DNA of 64,000 nt from Mesodorylaimus sp. YZB2_4 (GCA_030248295.1 JASANH010000499.1:310001-374000), one strand, 5' to 3'. Positions 1 to 12,948 are shown, counted from the stretch's first letter. Numbers and translations: made by a program. The notes: generated by a model not told the origin, from the sequence alone.

Positions 1-1832
1 AAATTATTCATCAAATCGCTTCACAGGGCATCAATATTAAAGCGTTGGAAGCCATTCTCAAATTATCTAGCCTATGTAATTGCTTTTGTGATTTAAAAAA
101 TCCTCCGAAGTGCTTTCCTGTTGTTGAATGTTTGACCGCACAGTCGAATAATTTTTCAAAGATTCAAATCTTTTCAACGGTAAATTCGAAATCGATCAGG
201 GGCGTTTGTTGTCATAATCAAAAATTTCGACCTGCCTTTACTGGATGTCATTATGTCAATATAATATGCAAACAATGCTGTACTGACACCGAGCGATTGC
301 GGTATGAGTGTATGGCGTCTTCTTGATCACATGGGCTGTGTCCTGCGCTTTGAAGGATTTTAGGTTGGCAAACACCGCTACTAGCACTTAGGCTGCTGAA
401 AACATGAGCTTCAGGGCAACCGCGAGTCTACATACCTGTATAGTCAGTCGCCAAAACTGTACACTACAAACCGCTCGTGGCTGCTAGGTTAGGTGTCTAT
501 AGAGCGCAGAGATACGACATGCAACCGGGCTACCGCATAATGCTGCCAATTTTCGAGTCATGCCAACATCGTGAGTACTTCAGTACTAGTCAAAGCGGGA
601 TTTTAAGTAGGGATATGTCATTTGATCATGCTGATAACTTCTACGGTGGACGAACAGTATTTCAGTAAGAAGCCACCTTTCTCTGTCGCTGATACACTAT
701 AGGACGCGCAGGAAATAAATTCCGCGACAATGCCTGAATTGCCACTCTTCGTTCTACCAAAAGCAAGCTGTACACTCATATTGTGGCTGAAAGACAGAAG
801 CTCTACTGCTGCTATCTCCCGGATCCAAAACGTAGCGCACTGTTATGGACACTCAATCGTTCGATTTCCTCAAGCATATCTGACACCGCAGTCTTGACGC
901 GCGGTAAAGTTGAAGTAGCTTTCCGAAGAGTCTGCATTTAATTCGGATGATTGAAGATTATTCTCAGTCAGCAGGTCGGCCATCAACTGCAACTACAGCA
1001 GTAACTTGTGAGAAGCCCAACCTTGTCACCTAACTGAGAACAGTAACTAGTCACCCAGCCTTGTCGCCGAAAAATCAAAGATGATCATCGAAAATCCTCG
1101 CAAAGGGAATTTTGAAGATACTAGCAGACATCGTCACAATGGATATTTATGCGACCACGCGGCAGCTGGTTTTTCTATTTCCCTTTCGATGGTCCATGGC
1201 GCTCTCACGCCTGGCGCTCTCAGGCGGACTAAGGCGATGCAAATATGACGTATTCGTCGATTCATCAATCAGTCGCTGGTTGATGACTCGACGGATACTT
1301 CATCTTGTCAAAAACATAAGAAACGGGCTTGCTCATTATCAGACTGGTGGAATTTTATGCATAATAGCTGCAACCAGGATCGATCAACAAAACGTGTTTC
1401 TAGTAGTGTTGGTTAGTGTGCTGTATGTGACATGTAATATCTATCCGAAGACCAACCACACCTACAGTAGAAATCATTTATTGTCAAATATGTCCCTCCA
1501 CCTCGAGAGCGCATGTCAGCGTCTGACAGTGATACGACATGAACATTTTGGTTGCGGGCGATTGTTCTGCTCCTGGAAATAATAAGCATTTTTCCTCTTT
1601 AGGAAAATATAGTATACTCAGGCATGGCGACTAGTGAATACAGTATGCACTGCACTGCTCCTGGGCGTTGCTTTAAGAAAGTGCAGGATTCTCGATCATT
1701 GTTTCGCTGGTTTGGTTCGAAGTTCAGTGACAGTAAACATACTGATCTACCAAATACAGAAGTCCAATGTGAACTACAGCATATTTCCATTTACATAACA
1801 ACAAATATCGAGAGACCAAAAACACACCATAA
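1..1832. other. no gene recognised
   Basis: No supported gene. An open stretch at 1112-1582 has no ATG at its start and no family motif, and its codon content looks random. Confidence 0.5.
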
Positions 1833-2786
1833 TCAAGGTTGATTTCGATTTGTGGCACCAATTAAGACGACTGAATTCTGTTTCCATTTTATCAAAACTA
1901 GAAAACATTCACGAAATTTCTTATTTCTAGCAAATAGTGCAATTCCTTCGACCATAGCACTAGCATTCTTCAAAATCGTGCCAAAAGTAACCAAGAAGAA
2001 ACTAGCCTCGTTATGCGGCAAGTTCAATGAAACATTGATCAGTACCTCGGCCATCACTCCAGTCAGCAAGTACAAGCCCATCATCAGTTTGACTGTGGGC
2101 ATGACTGCTAGTTGCTGTTTCGAAAATGAATCTTGCAAATTTGAGTTGCTTGAAGAGAAGACATGCCGCAAACGAAGCGATAGCATCATGGCTACGTAAG
2201 CGAGCACATCAGCTATGCAGTAGAATAAGTTAAGCTGGCCGAATACTTTCATGAACAGTGGGCGCAGTGCGTCTGTGAATGCAATGCACACAACAGTCGA
2301 AGTAAGAGGAGCTATTGAAAAAGCAATAATTAGCTGAGTTGTGTTGTAGAGAAAGCACGCAAAAAGCAAACACAATGAATACCTTTGACCAAATGATCGA
2401 TACCGAATCGGCGCTGTGACGCTGATCAGTCGATCAATAGCGATCAGACTGGCTATTTGGGCGTGAAATGTGATTCCCCAGATGGGCAGTATACCGACAA
2501 GCAGGCAGGATAGGACAGTACGTACGTACTGAAAAACGCCCAATTGCAGCCCAATATTGTCGACTCCTCTCGAGAGAAAATAGAGTGCGACGAGCAATGA
2601 TCCGATGCCACCTCCTCCGATCAGTGTGAAACACGGCGAGTGGAGGGTCTTGCTCGCAGCGATGACCACAACTGTGATCAAACTGCCGACAATGCCAAAG
2701 AGACTAACAATTAGGAGCCCTATTGTGTGGAGCGCAAGAAGAGGGACGCTTGGAGTATAAATGTAAGTGTCGTTTCCGGCATCCAT
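1833..2786 (-). CDS. serpentine (7TM) receptor, orphan, intact
   Basis: Single-exon 317-residue protein, probably a plasma-membrane G-protein-coupled receptor of lineage-specific, chemoreceptor-like type. The start is the ATG at 2786, because all paralogues begin Met-Asp/Asn then a short Asn-glycosylation sequon (here NDT). Seven hydrophobic segments lie near residues 18-42, 55-72, 92-117, 137-160, 180-203, 232-255 and 262-286. The DRL-ISV motif at 118-123 sits after TM3, as in rhodopsin-like receptors. A NPxxY motif is missing in TM7; the family instead has a conserved ARNKKFREC segment (286-294) after it. TM6 is preceded by the family signature AVMPTVKLMMGLYLL. It resembles nematode Srsx/Srx-type receptors in style, but I cannot assign a named family. 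It is the best preserved copy at the left end of the receptor cluster. Ligand unknown. Confidence 0.8.
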   Translation of the reverse strand: MDAGNDTYIYTPSVPLLALHTIGLLIVSLFGIVGSLITVVVIAASKTLHSPCFTLIGGGGIGSLLVALYFLSRGVDNIGLQLGVFQYVRTVLSCLLVGILPIWGITFHAQIASLIAIDRLISVTAPIRYRSFGQRYSLCLLFACFLYNTTQLIIAFSIAPLTSTVVCIAFTDALRPLFMKVFGQLNLFYCIADVLAYVAMMLSLRLRHVFSSSNSNLQDSFSKQQLAVMPTVKLMMGLYLLTGVMAEVLINVSLNLPHNEASFFLVTFGTILKNASAMVEGIALFARNKKFRECFLVLIKWKQNSVVLIGATNRNQP

Positions 2787-3753
2787 GACCACCTACTGTA
2801 CGTCCAGACATGCATATGACCCCTACAGAGCTGGAGGACAAAAATCTAAAGTTGTTAAGGGCAGCTGCTATTTCGCTATGGCAGCAGCTGGAGGCCAATC
2901 GTAATCATGAAGAGCCACATTTCCAGGCGTTGTCGCTTTGTAAAGCTTATTCCTTGATTAACATGTTCTTGCCATCGCACCAGACAAGGGGCAACTGACA
3001 GATGTAGTCCTCGAGGTCCTCCTGGCCATTTCCGAACCTGATTGACGTCAGTGCGAAGCACAAAGCCTTGTCAAATACGACAGACGCATGTACAATGCGA
3101 GCAGGATTCAGGAAAGCTAGGCATCTACCTACCTTCTTTTTTCAAGAATGGCCGATGTTTGATGAAAGACATGTTAGCCTGTTGTAGCAGGAAACATCTT
3201 TATGTGTCAAGGCCGAGAGTAGATTCCTAGCGCATGATCAGGGAATGTTCAGGCAGGTAACACGATTAATGTGAAAATATGACAGGTAGACGTGGTGCCA
3301 GACCCGTCATAATCTCGCTCCAAAAACTGTCCTGAAAGATTGGCAGGCAATGCCTCACTCCAGATAAAACAAAGATACAATTAGCTTTTTCGATGATTGG
3401 AAAATGTTTATCAGTTCGAGCCAATAATTGTCGTTGTATTTTAAAGCTTCTATGGCTGTCATCACAATTTTGTTTGCACAAAACAACAAAACTAACTAAT
3501 CAATGAAAAACGCACGTATGTAACAGACCCATCCACGACCACAGTACTCATTCGGCAGGCCTAAAGACGAACAATACCGCACAGAAAATTGCAAGTCCGC
3601 TGGCGATATTCCCTTCTAGGAACGCTAACGTTGCGCGACACGCATGACTCGAAAACAGTCCGTATCACTAAAATAAGTCTCTCAGGGTATAAAAATAACC
3701 GTCTTTACCCCACATGCTGAGACCACTTATCGTAACACAGAGTACTGTAGTTA
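2787..3753. other. no gene recognised
   Basis: Intergenic DNA between an intact receptor gene and a receptor remnant. No supported coding sequence or recognisable repeat. Confidence 0.45.
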
Positions 3754-4075
3754 CTAGTGCGCTTGGGTCGTCGTCTTTGGGCCTTTGACAACGCTAGTCG
3801 ATTTTACCGAAGTTGAAGATACGACCGTTTTCTGTTTCTGCTTTATCAAAGCTCGAAAACATTCGCGAAATTTTTTATTTCTTGCAAAAAGAGCGATTTC
3901 TTCAACCAAAGCGCTGGCCGTTCTCATAACAGTGCCGAGTGTTATCAAAAAGAGGGCGAATGCGCTATCGGGTAAATTCAAAGAAATATTGATCAAGATC
4001 TCTGCCATCACTCCTGTCAGCAAGTGCAGGCCCATCATCAGCTTGACAGTGGGCATGACCGCCATTTGTTGCTCT
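3754..4075 (-). pseudogene. serpentine receptor, 3' fragment (TM6-TM7 and tail)
   Basis: About 105 codons match only the last third of the receptor family: the AVMPTVKLMMG signature before TM6, then TM6, TM7, the ARNKKFREC segment and a basic tail. Homology to the paralogues stops abruptly near 4075, so the part encoding TM1-TM5 is absent. The remaining frame is open. This is a truncated duplicate or the survivor of a deletion, not a functional receptor. It lies between two longer members in the same orientation, which suggests tandem origin. Confidence 0.8.
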
Positions 4076-4963
4076 CCATCAGATCAAAAAGGAATCTCAA
4101 AACCCACTCAACATTTAACCCCACGCGCATTCATAAGTGAGAACTGGATGTTTTTGCGCTTCATCCCAACCGTTTTTACAGAAGTAAATAGTTTTACACG
4201 GATAGTAAATTGCGAAAAGCTCCACTGCTGCTTATGACTCTGGTCTCTTGACAAACGCTTTCGTAAATGCTACACACATTTTCTTTGCCTGTTCGGAAGA
4301 GAAATGGTCATTTTGCAGCCTCTCTATACCTCTTTCACCGTTAGTACCAATCAGCCTTTAAAGAATTACTCATCAAAATTGAGAATCTGAGGGCGTAAAA
4401 ATCTGTATCGATCCAAATAGCAAGCACTGAAAGGGGCCTTGATATCTTCCATGATTATCCAGATAACCTAAACATAGATATGTTTTCGCATGAGCTGTAT
4501 TCCGAACATTCTTCATTCATTCCACAGCCAAGATGCTCGTTGACCGACATAAGATGCAAAATTTCTCCCGCCCTCTCTCGACTTGAAATGAGAGATGATA
4601 ATTGATCACCTAAACATAAACAGTGTGACACAGAAGCGCAATCGCAGGGAAATCTTAAAAGATAACCATAAATTATATTTTTCACATTACAAAACGCCCA
4701 TGGTGACCTTTTGACTTCAACCATTTCCACTTCAACAGCCAACTTCAAAGGAAATCTTTCAAGTCTGCAGGGCGAATCTCCTAAAATTGTACTGTAGACG
4801 CTGGGTGCCTAACATTGTTACGGCGCATCTTTTTCTTTTGATCATGATTCAATGATACTCGCAAGACCCGCGCCATGTCGAACCGTTGTTGTCATTGCAA
4901 GCATAAGTCTTATACCTTCAAAAATATTGAGGCAAAATCATTCATTTTGCAATCACTAAGACC
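4076..4963. other. no gene recognised
   Basis: AT-rich intergenic DNA; no supported feature. Confidence 0.45.
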
Positions 4964-5913
4964 TCATCGTTGGCGTTGATTTGGCTTCATAGTAATCGGC
5001 GATACCACTGTGGCCTTAAAGAAATCTCGAAAACATTCTCGAAATCTCTTGTTTCTCGCAAAAAGTGCGATTCCTTCAACGAAAGCACTGGCCGTTTTCA
5101 AAATTGTGCCTTTTGTTATCAAAAAAATCCAGTCTCGTTATGCGGCAACTTCAATGAAACATTGATCAGTACCTCGGCCATTACTCCAGTCAGTAAGTAC
5201 AAGCCCATCATGAACTTGACTGTAGGCATGACCGCCACTTCATGTCTGATAAAAGTATCTTGCAAATTAGAGTTCGTTGAGGAAAAAATATGCCGGAAAC
5301 GAAACGATAGCATCATTGCGACGTAGGCGGGTACATTGACCACGCAGTAGAACAAGTTGAATTGGCCAAACACCATCATGAACAGTGGGTTCAGACCGTC
5401 TGTGAACCCGAGGCACCTGAAGACTGAGCTCAGAGGAGCCGTCGCAAATGCAATGACCAATTGAACAACGTTGTAAAGGGAACAGCCAACAAGCAGCCAC
5501 GTGGAATATTTCTCGCCCAGTGATTGATATCTGATAGGAGCAGTAATACTGATCAGCCGATCGATAGCAATCAGGCTGGTTACTTGCGCGTGGAATGTAA
5601 TCCCGACCACAGCCAAGATGCCGGTAAGTGCACAAGACAAGCTGGTGATCTCAGTTGGAATAATGCCCCACTGGATGCCGATGTTGCCAACGCCTCTTGC
5701 AAGGAAATAAAGGGCAACGAGAAATGAGCCAATGCCGCTTCCAGCGATCAGTGTAAAGCATGGCGAGTGAAGGGTCTTGCTTGCAACACTGACCACGACT
5801 GTGATTAAACTGCCGATAATGCCCAAAATACTCAGAACTATGAATCCCACAGCACGGATCGTGAGAAATGACAAGCTGGCTTCGTCTGTTTCAGTGAAGT
5901 TGGACGTATTCAT
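4964..5913 (-). pseudogene. serpentine receptor with one frameshift before TM7
   Basis: The ATG at 5913 opens a frame with a glycosylation sequon (NFT), TM1-TM6 and the DRL-ISI motif. It stops at 5119, just after the family's PHNE-GFF segment. Continuing one frame over, the sequence encodes the missing TM7, a variant ARNKRFREC segment and a tail ending at 4964. The break lies in a run of T on the minus strand (A on plus, about 5125-5131) that is one base too short compared with the paralogues. Everything else is well preserved. This is either a very recent pseudogene, a polymorphic null allele or a homopolymer sequencing error. If the sequence is correct, the product would lack TM7. Confidence 0.8.
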
Positions 5914-8029
5914 GATCGAACCTTGAAGAAAGCACAGCGCCCGCGACCAGCATTGAAATTGGCTTTTTCCAACTACTCTGCTGAACTTTATGGCACAAAT
6001 GTTCCTGCAAGCGGGAGTCAGTCCTTAACTACTATTGAGGTCAGTATTAATTTCACAACAGATAAAAACTCAGAGAATTTAAAGGAAAATATCGTTAGAA
6101 GTGTGGCTGATTCACCAGTACGCAGACTACGTATGCCTTCCCAGTACCCCTGACATCAAAATTTTTAATTTTTGTCAGTTATCATTTTTTGAATATTGAA
6201 GTCGATAGATATTTCCTGTACCAACTCCAACACTATTCTCACTTTCCGCTAAGTTTCACGTCGCCAATCCTCTCATATCCTCTCAACCCTTCGCTTCTTA
6301 TTTTTCATCCTACAACTTCGCTGTATCTCTGGATAGTAGACAGAACCACGCGGCAGACTCGACATTTCATGCCTTCTATAGATATTCTTATTTAACATCA
6401 GCGTGATGTCAGTGTAGAATTTCCAGCAGGCCTTCCTGTCATTTGATACGTCTTTAAGTGGAATTAAAATCAAGAGTCATTCCGATGGCAAACCCATATG
6501 GCTTCATTTTAATTCCAAGTTTTCAAAGCTGGTTATAAATTCTTGTCAGCAGCGCCCGGATCTTGAAAAAGTTTCGAAGACTCACGGTCTTACTAATGAG
6601 AGCCTCAGGCGCCGTAGGTATGTTGTTACAGAAAGTTTTTTTAACCATCCTGGTCGTGTTAGGGGAGAGTCGATTACTGGGGTTTTTTAAGCAGGTATTG
6701 GGCTTGTTACTTTAATCTGCCAGATCTCACTAACGCTTTTGACCGCTGCAGCACCGAGGCGGCACAGAAAGACATTTGCTAACATCCGATACTCTTGTAC
6801 GGGCAGAGAACCTGCAATTTTGCGTAAGCAGCTCTGACAAGATTGCAATTGCAATTGTAAGCACAAACTGGCCAGCTTATTGATAATACGGAATGGACAG
6901 CATAGGTTAGCAGTTTATGCATGGTCCAGACAAATTAAACAATCAAAAAAAGTAAATAAGTCGTCATAAGACTTTTATATTTTATGTAGTTATATGACCA
7001 TGAAGGATTTTCTCAGAGGACATGGTGGGGACCTTGACTTGTACGCAGAGAGAGTGTGAGTTTTTTTATAAATTTCCCGGCAGTTAGTATGGATATTAAA
7101 TTTTATCTTGGGTCTCTACTCTAGTTAAAAATCAGCCATTGGCCAGCCAGTGAAGTGACCACCTTGTAAGCTATACATTGTTCGTTATCCCCTTGACCCC
7201 TCTTGTACTATTGTAGGATTTGTCCAAAATCTAAATCCTCGATTTTCTCATGAAAGGTAAGGAAAGGAACAATCATTTGGCCAAGCGATATTGATGAGGT
7301 ATGTATAAAGGGTTGTCTTTTCATCCAATTGTAATAGGTGCCTTCAGTGGTTATCCTATTTGCATAAGACATCCCTAGCACTGCGCATACTAGCAGGCTA
7401 GGAGAACCTGACTGTGTGTCAGGGCCAATCTCAATATTAAGAAGTGGTATAGACAGAACCGTCTGTATTTTACCACTGCGACTATAACGTCGGGTTAGGT
7501 CAGATCTTGAAGCTTGGATACTGCCGTGGTCACTTGTCATCTCATTTCATGTTATGTCATATATTTTATCTGTATCAAAGCACCAAACAACGCACTTTGC
7601 TGCGAGTAGGCATCATAAGTTTCATGCACATGTACAAAGGTGTTATCACACTTGCTGCTCACATCGACGTCAATCCCCCTTCATTATCTGGCTAACAACG
7701 TGCGACAGGCTTGGCCCTGCGTGCAGAATTTCCCGGATTGGCTGAGTTCGGAAATGAGCTAATTACGTCCCGTTACTAATTACGACTTAGGGGTACATCT
7801 GGTGCATCCTTCATATGTACTTGAGGAAATTCTTCAACTTTAAAGGCTTCCCACTTGCTTTATGTAGCATGCAAAATACCTCGGTCGTCAAAGCTAAGGA
7901 CCTGCTCTCTCGCTGCCGCAGAGATACTGTATGTGGGCGGATACAAGTATAAAACACACATCACTCCGAAAAAGGCTACAGTGGCCTCTCGTCGCGTTCC
8001 ATCCAAATGAATACTTTCGAAATCTGATC
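5914..8029. other. no gene recognised
   Basis: Long intergenic stretch separating minus-strand receptor copies from a plus-strand copy. No recognisable gene or transposon. Confidence 0.45.
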
Positions 8030-8979
8030 ATGGATATCTCGAACAACACTGTAACGGATACACGTAGCCTGCCTATTCTAATGATCCGTGCTATGGGGAC
8101 TCATAGCTGCAAGTATTTTGGGTGTTATCGGCAGTTTGATCACAGTCGTGGTATCGCTGCCAGCAAGACCCTCCACTCGCCATTTTACACACTGATCGCT
8201 GGAGGCGGCATCGGCTCATTGCTTGTCGCTCTCTATTTTCTCTCGAGAGGTATAAGCAGCATCGGCCTCCATTTCGGCATTATTCCCAACAACCTCACTA
8301 GTTTGTCCTGCGGCTTACTGGGTTGCCGGCTGTGCTATGTTTTGCATTCCATGCTCAAGTAGCCACCCTAATTGCTATCGATCGATTCATCAGTGTCACT
8401 GCACCGATCAAGAATCGATCACTGGGCAAGAAATATTCAATGTGGCTGCTTATCAGCTGCTCCGTGTACAAGATCGTTCAATTAGCCATTGCATTTGGGA
8501 CAGCACCTCTGACAAAAATTATCAAATGCATTGGATTTATTTACGGTTTTCACCCACTGTTCATGATGGTATTTGGCAAATTTAACTTGTCATACTGCGT
8601 GTCCAATGTTCTCGGCTATGTCGTTATGATGCTGTCGTTCCGTTTTCGGCATTCTTTCTCCTCGGCCAACTCGAATGTCCAAGATTCATTCATGAAGCAC
8701 AAACTGGCGGTCATGCCCACAGTCAAGCTGATGATGGGCTTGTACTTGCTGCCGGGAGTGATGGCGGAGATGTTCATTAATATTTCTTTGAGTTTACCGC
8801 ACGGTGAGGCTGGGTTCTTTTTGATCACAATTCGCACAGTTTTTAAAACGGCCAGTGCTTTGGTTGCACTCTTTGCAAGAAAAAAGAAATTTCGTGAATG
8901 TTTTCGGGTTCTGATAAAGCGCCAACAGAGCACCAACGTATTAGCCATCTCGGTGAAGCCGAATCAAGCTCAACGGTAA
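8030..8979 (+). pseudogene. serpentine receptor, multiply frameshifted
   Basis: The only plus-strand member of the receptor cluster. The ATG at 8030 begins the usual MDI-NNT amino terminus. Frame is lost within TM1 (about 8093) and regained about 55 bases later (near 8150), so TM1 is scrambled. A third shift near 8320-8340 separates TM1-TM2 from the frame carrying TM3-TM7 (8323-8979), which includes IDRFISV and the KKKFREC segment. Compared with the paralogues it also lacks the few residues between ASALV and ALFAR in TM7. At least three disruptions make it a clear pseudogene. Confidence 0.85.
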
Positions 8980-9198
8980 GTAGCTAGTAAAAAATGGCCT
9001 GAGCGAACAGATTATTTCGAGTGAAGGTGGTTCTAACAATTTTTAGTTGCTTTTGAAAAACTTATGTTAAACTGTTTATTGTGCAATATACCGTATGTTC
9101 ATGGGAGGTGGGTGGAAGAGATAAACTGCCCTGGGTTCAGTCGGCTGTAGTCATGGGGGGGGGGGGAGTGTGTAATAAAGCCCCTCACACCTAAACCC

Positions 9199-9238
9199 CA
9201 GTATGCGGTTGCCTTGACGTCAAGGCAGCCGCATACTG
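9199..9238. repeat. 40-bp near-perfect palindrome centred on TTGACGTCAA
   Basis: Two 20-base arms (CAGTATGCGG.. and its complement) match at 19 of 20 positions with no spacer. The centre at 9214-9223 is TTGACGTCAA, which contains the CRE/ATF octamer TGACGTCA. It could be a cruciform-forming relic of a transposon end or a bZIP site; function unknown. Confidence 0.85.
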
Positions 9239-10142
9239 CTCCGTGTATAAGGCGGCCAGTTAAGGCAACCAGATACACTTCCTTCTCCACAGGCGTAACA
9301 CACCTACTCCACTCTGAGCTCTCTCGATCATCACTGGCAGAGAGACCCTGGTTTTTTAAGGCAAACATGTGTTTGAAGGGTTCAAGGAATGATTCTAGAA
9401 GTAAAAGTATGTCAGTGGTTATGTCAATAAAGTATCAGGTTCTGATCTGTTTTCTGATTGACTTCGTTATGATCACTGCCTGCACCGAAGGGGAGTTTAC
9501 TTCTTTCTCTTAGCTCTTAACTGAAGTTTATCACGCGAATCTGTGCAGGGAAAGATGCTTGATATTAGCGTCGTGGACGTTTAAACTTTTCCGTGAAGCA
9601 ACTATTGTCAGGTGCGTATCAAGATGCACTAAGAATACCTGGCTCGCAATGAACAACGTCATTTGAACTCATTTCCGAGCCTTTTTGCCAATCTAGGGAG
9701 TGCCGCACGTGGGCCTATCCTGTGCGAGTGGTTTATGTGATATTAAAAAGCTAGTATACGAAGGAACGAATAAAGCCGATGTATAACGTCCATGTACAGT
9801 ATTTATACCGATTGCGCATAATCATGAAACTAAACGACTCATATTTCTGACTATCTGATCATGTCGAAATCGAAAAAACCTGCGTGATATCCATCTCAAA
9901 ATTGAAGACGCCTCAAAATATCTGCACTGATATTAGCTCGATAAATATTGGTCTCCTGTTAAAAAATGTTTCGTAGTCACTAAACAGCTCTCGCATCATG
10001 GTGCACTGGCGCTGCTATTGATGCATCCTTTTTCTGCAATCTGGAGCAATTTTCGGCTTTTTTATCAGTTGCTGCAATGATGAATGCCAGCTGTACAGCT
10101 GTGATACTGCGCTCTGCTTAAACATTAGGCTGCCAAATGTTG

Positions 10143-10185
10143 TCATAGCTCCACCTTCGCTCCACTAGCTAAGGTGGAGCTATGA
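10143..10185. repeat. 15-bp perfect inverted repeat, 13-base loop
   Basis: TCATAGCTCCACCTT at 10143-10157 is matched exactly by its complement at 10171-10185. A second, partial copy of the GCTCCACC word follows at about 10192-10209. Probably a small foldback element; no gene is attached. Confidence 0.8.
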
Positions 10186-12779
10186 GTCATTGCTCCACCA
10201 GCTCCACCTTTGTGCTACATGGGGCGCTAAACTGAGAAATGTCTCTTTGGGTTCTCTGCCTCTGCACCGCATACCTCCTCTACTGCTACCGTTATATCGC
10301 TAAGCTTTCAGTGGCTAATTCTCATCAAAGCTGATTGAAAATCCGAGGATGTCAGAAATTTTTTATAAATCCAGATAGTAAGGGCACAAAAAGGCCAAGT
10401 CTTTCCAAGATAATCCACTGATACACATTGATATACGTTTTCGTATGCGCCCACTAATAAATCTATTTTTCGGATATAGTACGCTAAAATTTTTTTTGTC
10501 CACCTCTGACATGGCATGAACCTAATCCTTGATAGAACGCCGCGAAATGAAGATTTTGTTGTTTAATAACTTCGAATTTTTCTTACGATTTGCGGCAAAT
10601 ATTTTTAAAACGCTCGCCTGTTCGTGTGCACCGTTGTCGCCAATCGTACCGCTCCCAAATACCCGTTATTCTCTCTGACCCCTCACTTTCCACGTGCCAC
10701 TTGTCATATTGGAATTTATCCATGCGCCGCATTGACGTCAAATGGGATCTCCAGCTGGTACACTTGCCCTTTGATCACATACCATGCGTGACTTATCGAG
10801 TGGGCAACGATATGTTATTTCTAACACGACAATAGCCCTGCCATTATAATCACAAGATCTGATAGCTGCGCAGGAAATATTTTCTTAGTTTGTCTGCCTG
10901 GATTTTAAAAAGGCCAGCGTGTTCCTACTGATGTTGTACAGAGCGACAGATGCTAGCATTGCTGTTAAGAAAATTTTATAACTGGACATACAATAGGAGA
11001 AAATGTTTGATCTGCGGCACTGAAATCATGTTTGCATGACCAGCTAGGTGTCTACAAAGTGGTGACTCAATCGGCGCCCCATATGTCGTCTGGATAAAAA
11101 GGACTGAAATCTCAGTACAAGTTTACGCACCAAAAGTTTTACCAGGAACATCGCATAGGTATTTCTTAATTATAAAACACCATCGTTGATAAAATTGGGA
11201 CAGATACGTATGCTTATATTACTGTGCCTGACGATAAGAAGAGTTGTTTTTAAATGCAGTCAGCTGCAGTTACTGGATCTGTGAAACGATCATTTTTTAC
11301 ATAAGCATATTGGTGAAGGCATTTTTTGTTCGAACACACTATGGTAGTACCAAGTGGTATACACGAGGCTGCCTGCCTGTGCGCGAAGAGTTCTAGTCAC
11401 AGCGTGCCAAGTCTAGTTTCTGCAGGTTTTCTTGAACCGAAATGCACCGCTAGGAAGCTTTCGGAGTTGCCGGGCTGCATGATGAACGAGTTGATCCTTC
11501 AGATACCAATAATAAATGACCCATTATTCTGTGTTTAATGTAACTGTAAGCCGTTATATTAGGAGCAAAAAGTTAATTCAGTATTATATGTCAAGTTTCG
11601 GTCACTGTCGACCAGAATTTAAATTTTTCGCGTAGTCTTGAAAACTTGTGATTATCTTGATGGAAAACCATGCACGCCTTGTTCTTGAAATGACTTTCTG
11701 GTGCTCATTTGATCTAATTATCAATCCGTTTCATGAGATGAATGTGACAATGTACCGCTCACTATGAAACATATGTACATTGACGTCAATGCAGCCCATG
11801 TTTTTAAATCACAATGCTAACATAACAAACACATTGACGTTAAGTAACGGGGTGCTTTTGGTGAGATATGAGCGGGAATAGCATGTTGAATCTCTGCTTC
11901 ATGAGTAGCACATGAAAAGTAAGGGGTTTTCTCGGAATGACCAGAACTTGTTATTTGGCGAGCGTGAATTTTAAAAATAATTTTTGAAACAGGGTTACGA
12001 GAACAAACTTGCATTAAAAATATTTTTGCCAGCATCACCTTAATGTTGCATAAACTTTGACAGGAAGTTATCTGTCGTGAAGCAGAGTCACAATAATTTG
12101 GTCAGGTACCTGCGCGGATCTTTTAGGCTTTGCGGGAGCATATTTACAGGTACAAGGTTACGATTTGTGACTCCTAATTTAGCAACCTAGGGGCACTCTC
12201 ACAATCAGCTAGGACTTGTCTTAAAGTTGGGATGGTTGAATTACAGATGAAAGATACGACTTTTTATTTCCTAATATTTAGAATATGTCTTGGGCGATTG
12301 TGAAATTAGCAAGAAAATGTCCAATTAAAGGACCAAGCTGGTTAACGAACGCAAGGGTGCCTTGTCATATTTTGCAAATGTTTAGAGTCGGACGACAAAA
12401 ATATTAGTGAGGAGTTAAAAAAAGTGGAAAAATCCTTTTTAAAAAAAAAATTAGAAACAATAAATTCATTAAAATCTACTTTAAAAAAAAACTTATGGTC
12501 ACAGTCATTTATGAGCAGCATGGATCTTCCTTATTTTACATTATTAGCTCGTAAAGAATATCCATGATGAACGGTGTGGCTGAGAGGGGCTGCTTGTGCC
12601 ATGGCACCATGATAATAAATTCTGATGTTTATCATGGGGAGCAGCCTTCCGAAAAAAGTTGATGCGTTACGACTGTTCGAAAAATTACATGTATTTCACA
12701 TGACCCGATCCGATCAGATCCGAAATTTTTCCTGTTTTATGTGATCCGACAAGCCCCCATCCGATCCGGTCGTGATGAT

Positions 12780-12948
12780 TATGTTCATGTCCATGTTTTG
12801 CCACATCACCAAACGCTTATGTGCACTCGAGGGTGAGAGCTGATTTTACACGAAATGATCTACCGGCCCGCGAGTCGAACACTCGCCCGTAACTGCGCAC
12901 CTGGCGTGAGAGGCAGACGCCTAACCCACCGGGCCACGAGGCCGGTAG
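12780..12948 (-). repeat. tRNA-derived SINE, family A, copy 1
   Basis: Read on the minus strand, a tRNA-like head (GTGGCCCGGTGGGTTAG as A-box region, GTTCGACTC as B-box) is followed by a tail containing AAATCATTTCGTG-like sequence and CACCCTCGAGTGC. The same head and tail occur at 21860-22030 and 58162-58300, with shorter pieces at 32595-32685, 34690-34790 and 46553-46692. The acceptor arm is imperfect and the unit is dispersed, so it is a SINE and not a tRNA gene. Confidence 0.75.

Larger units (their letters stand above)
8980..12779. other. no gene; scattered palindromes
   Basis: About 3.8 kb without a supported gene. It contains a G run near 9156, the two palindromes listed separately, and two further isolated TTGACGTCAA sites at 10732-10741 and 11780-11789. 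A short iterated GATCCG word cluster at 12700-12770 looks like debris of the hAT-like elements seen elsewhere. Confidence 0.4.

Noticed and set aside
1112-1582. Open frame of 156 codons
   Set aside because: The frame does not begin with ATG; no motif, no splice logic, no paralogue.
12860-12948. Possible tRNA gene
   Set aside because: Boxes A and B are present but acceptor pairing is imperfect and the unit is dispersed with a common tail, as in a SINE.
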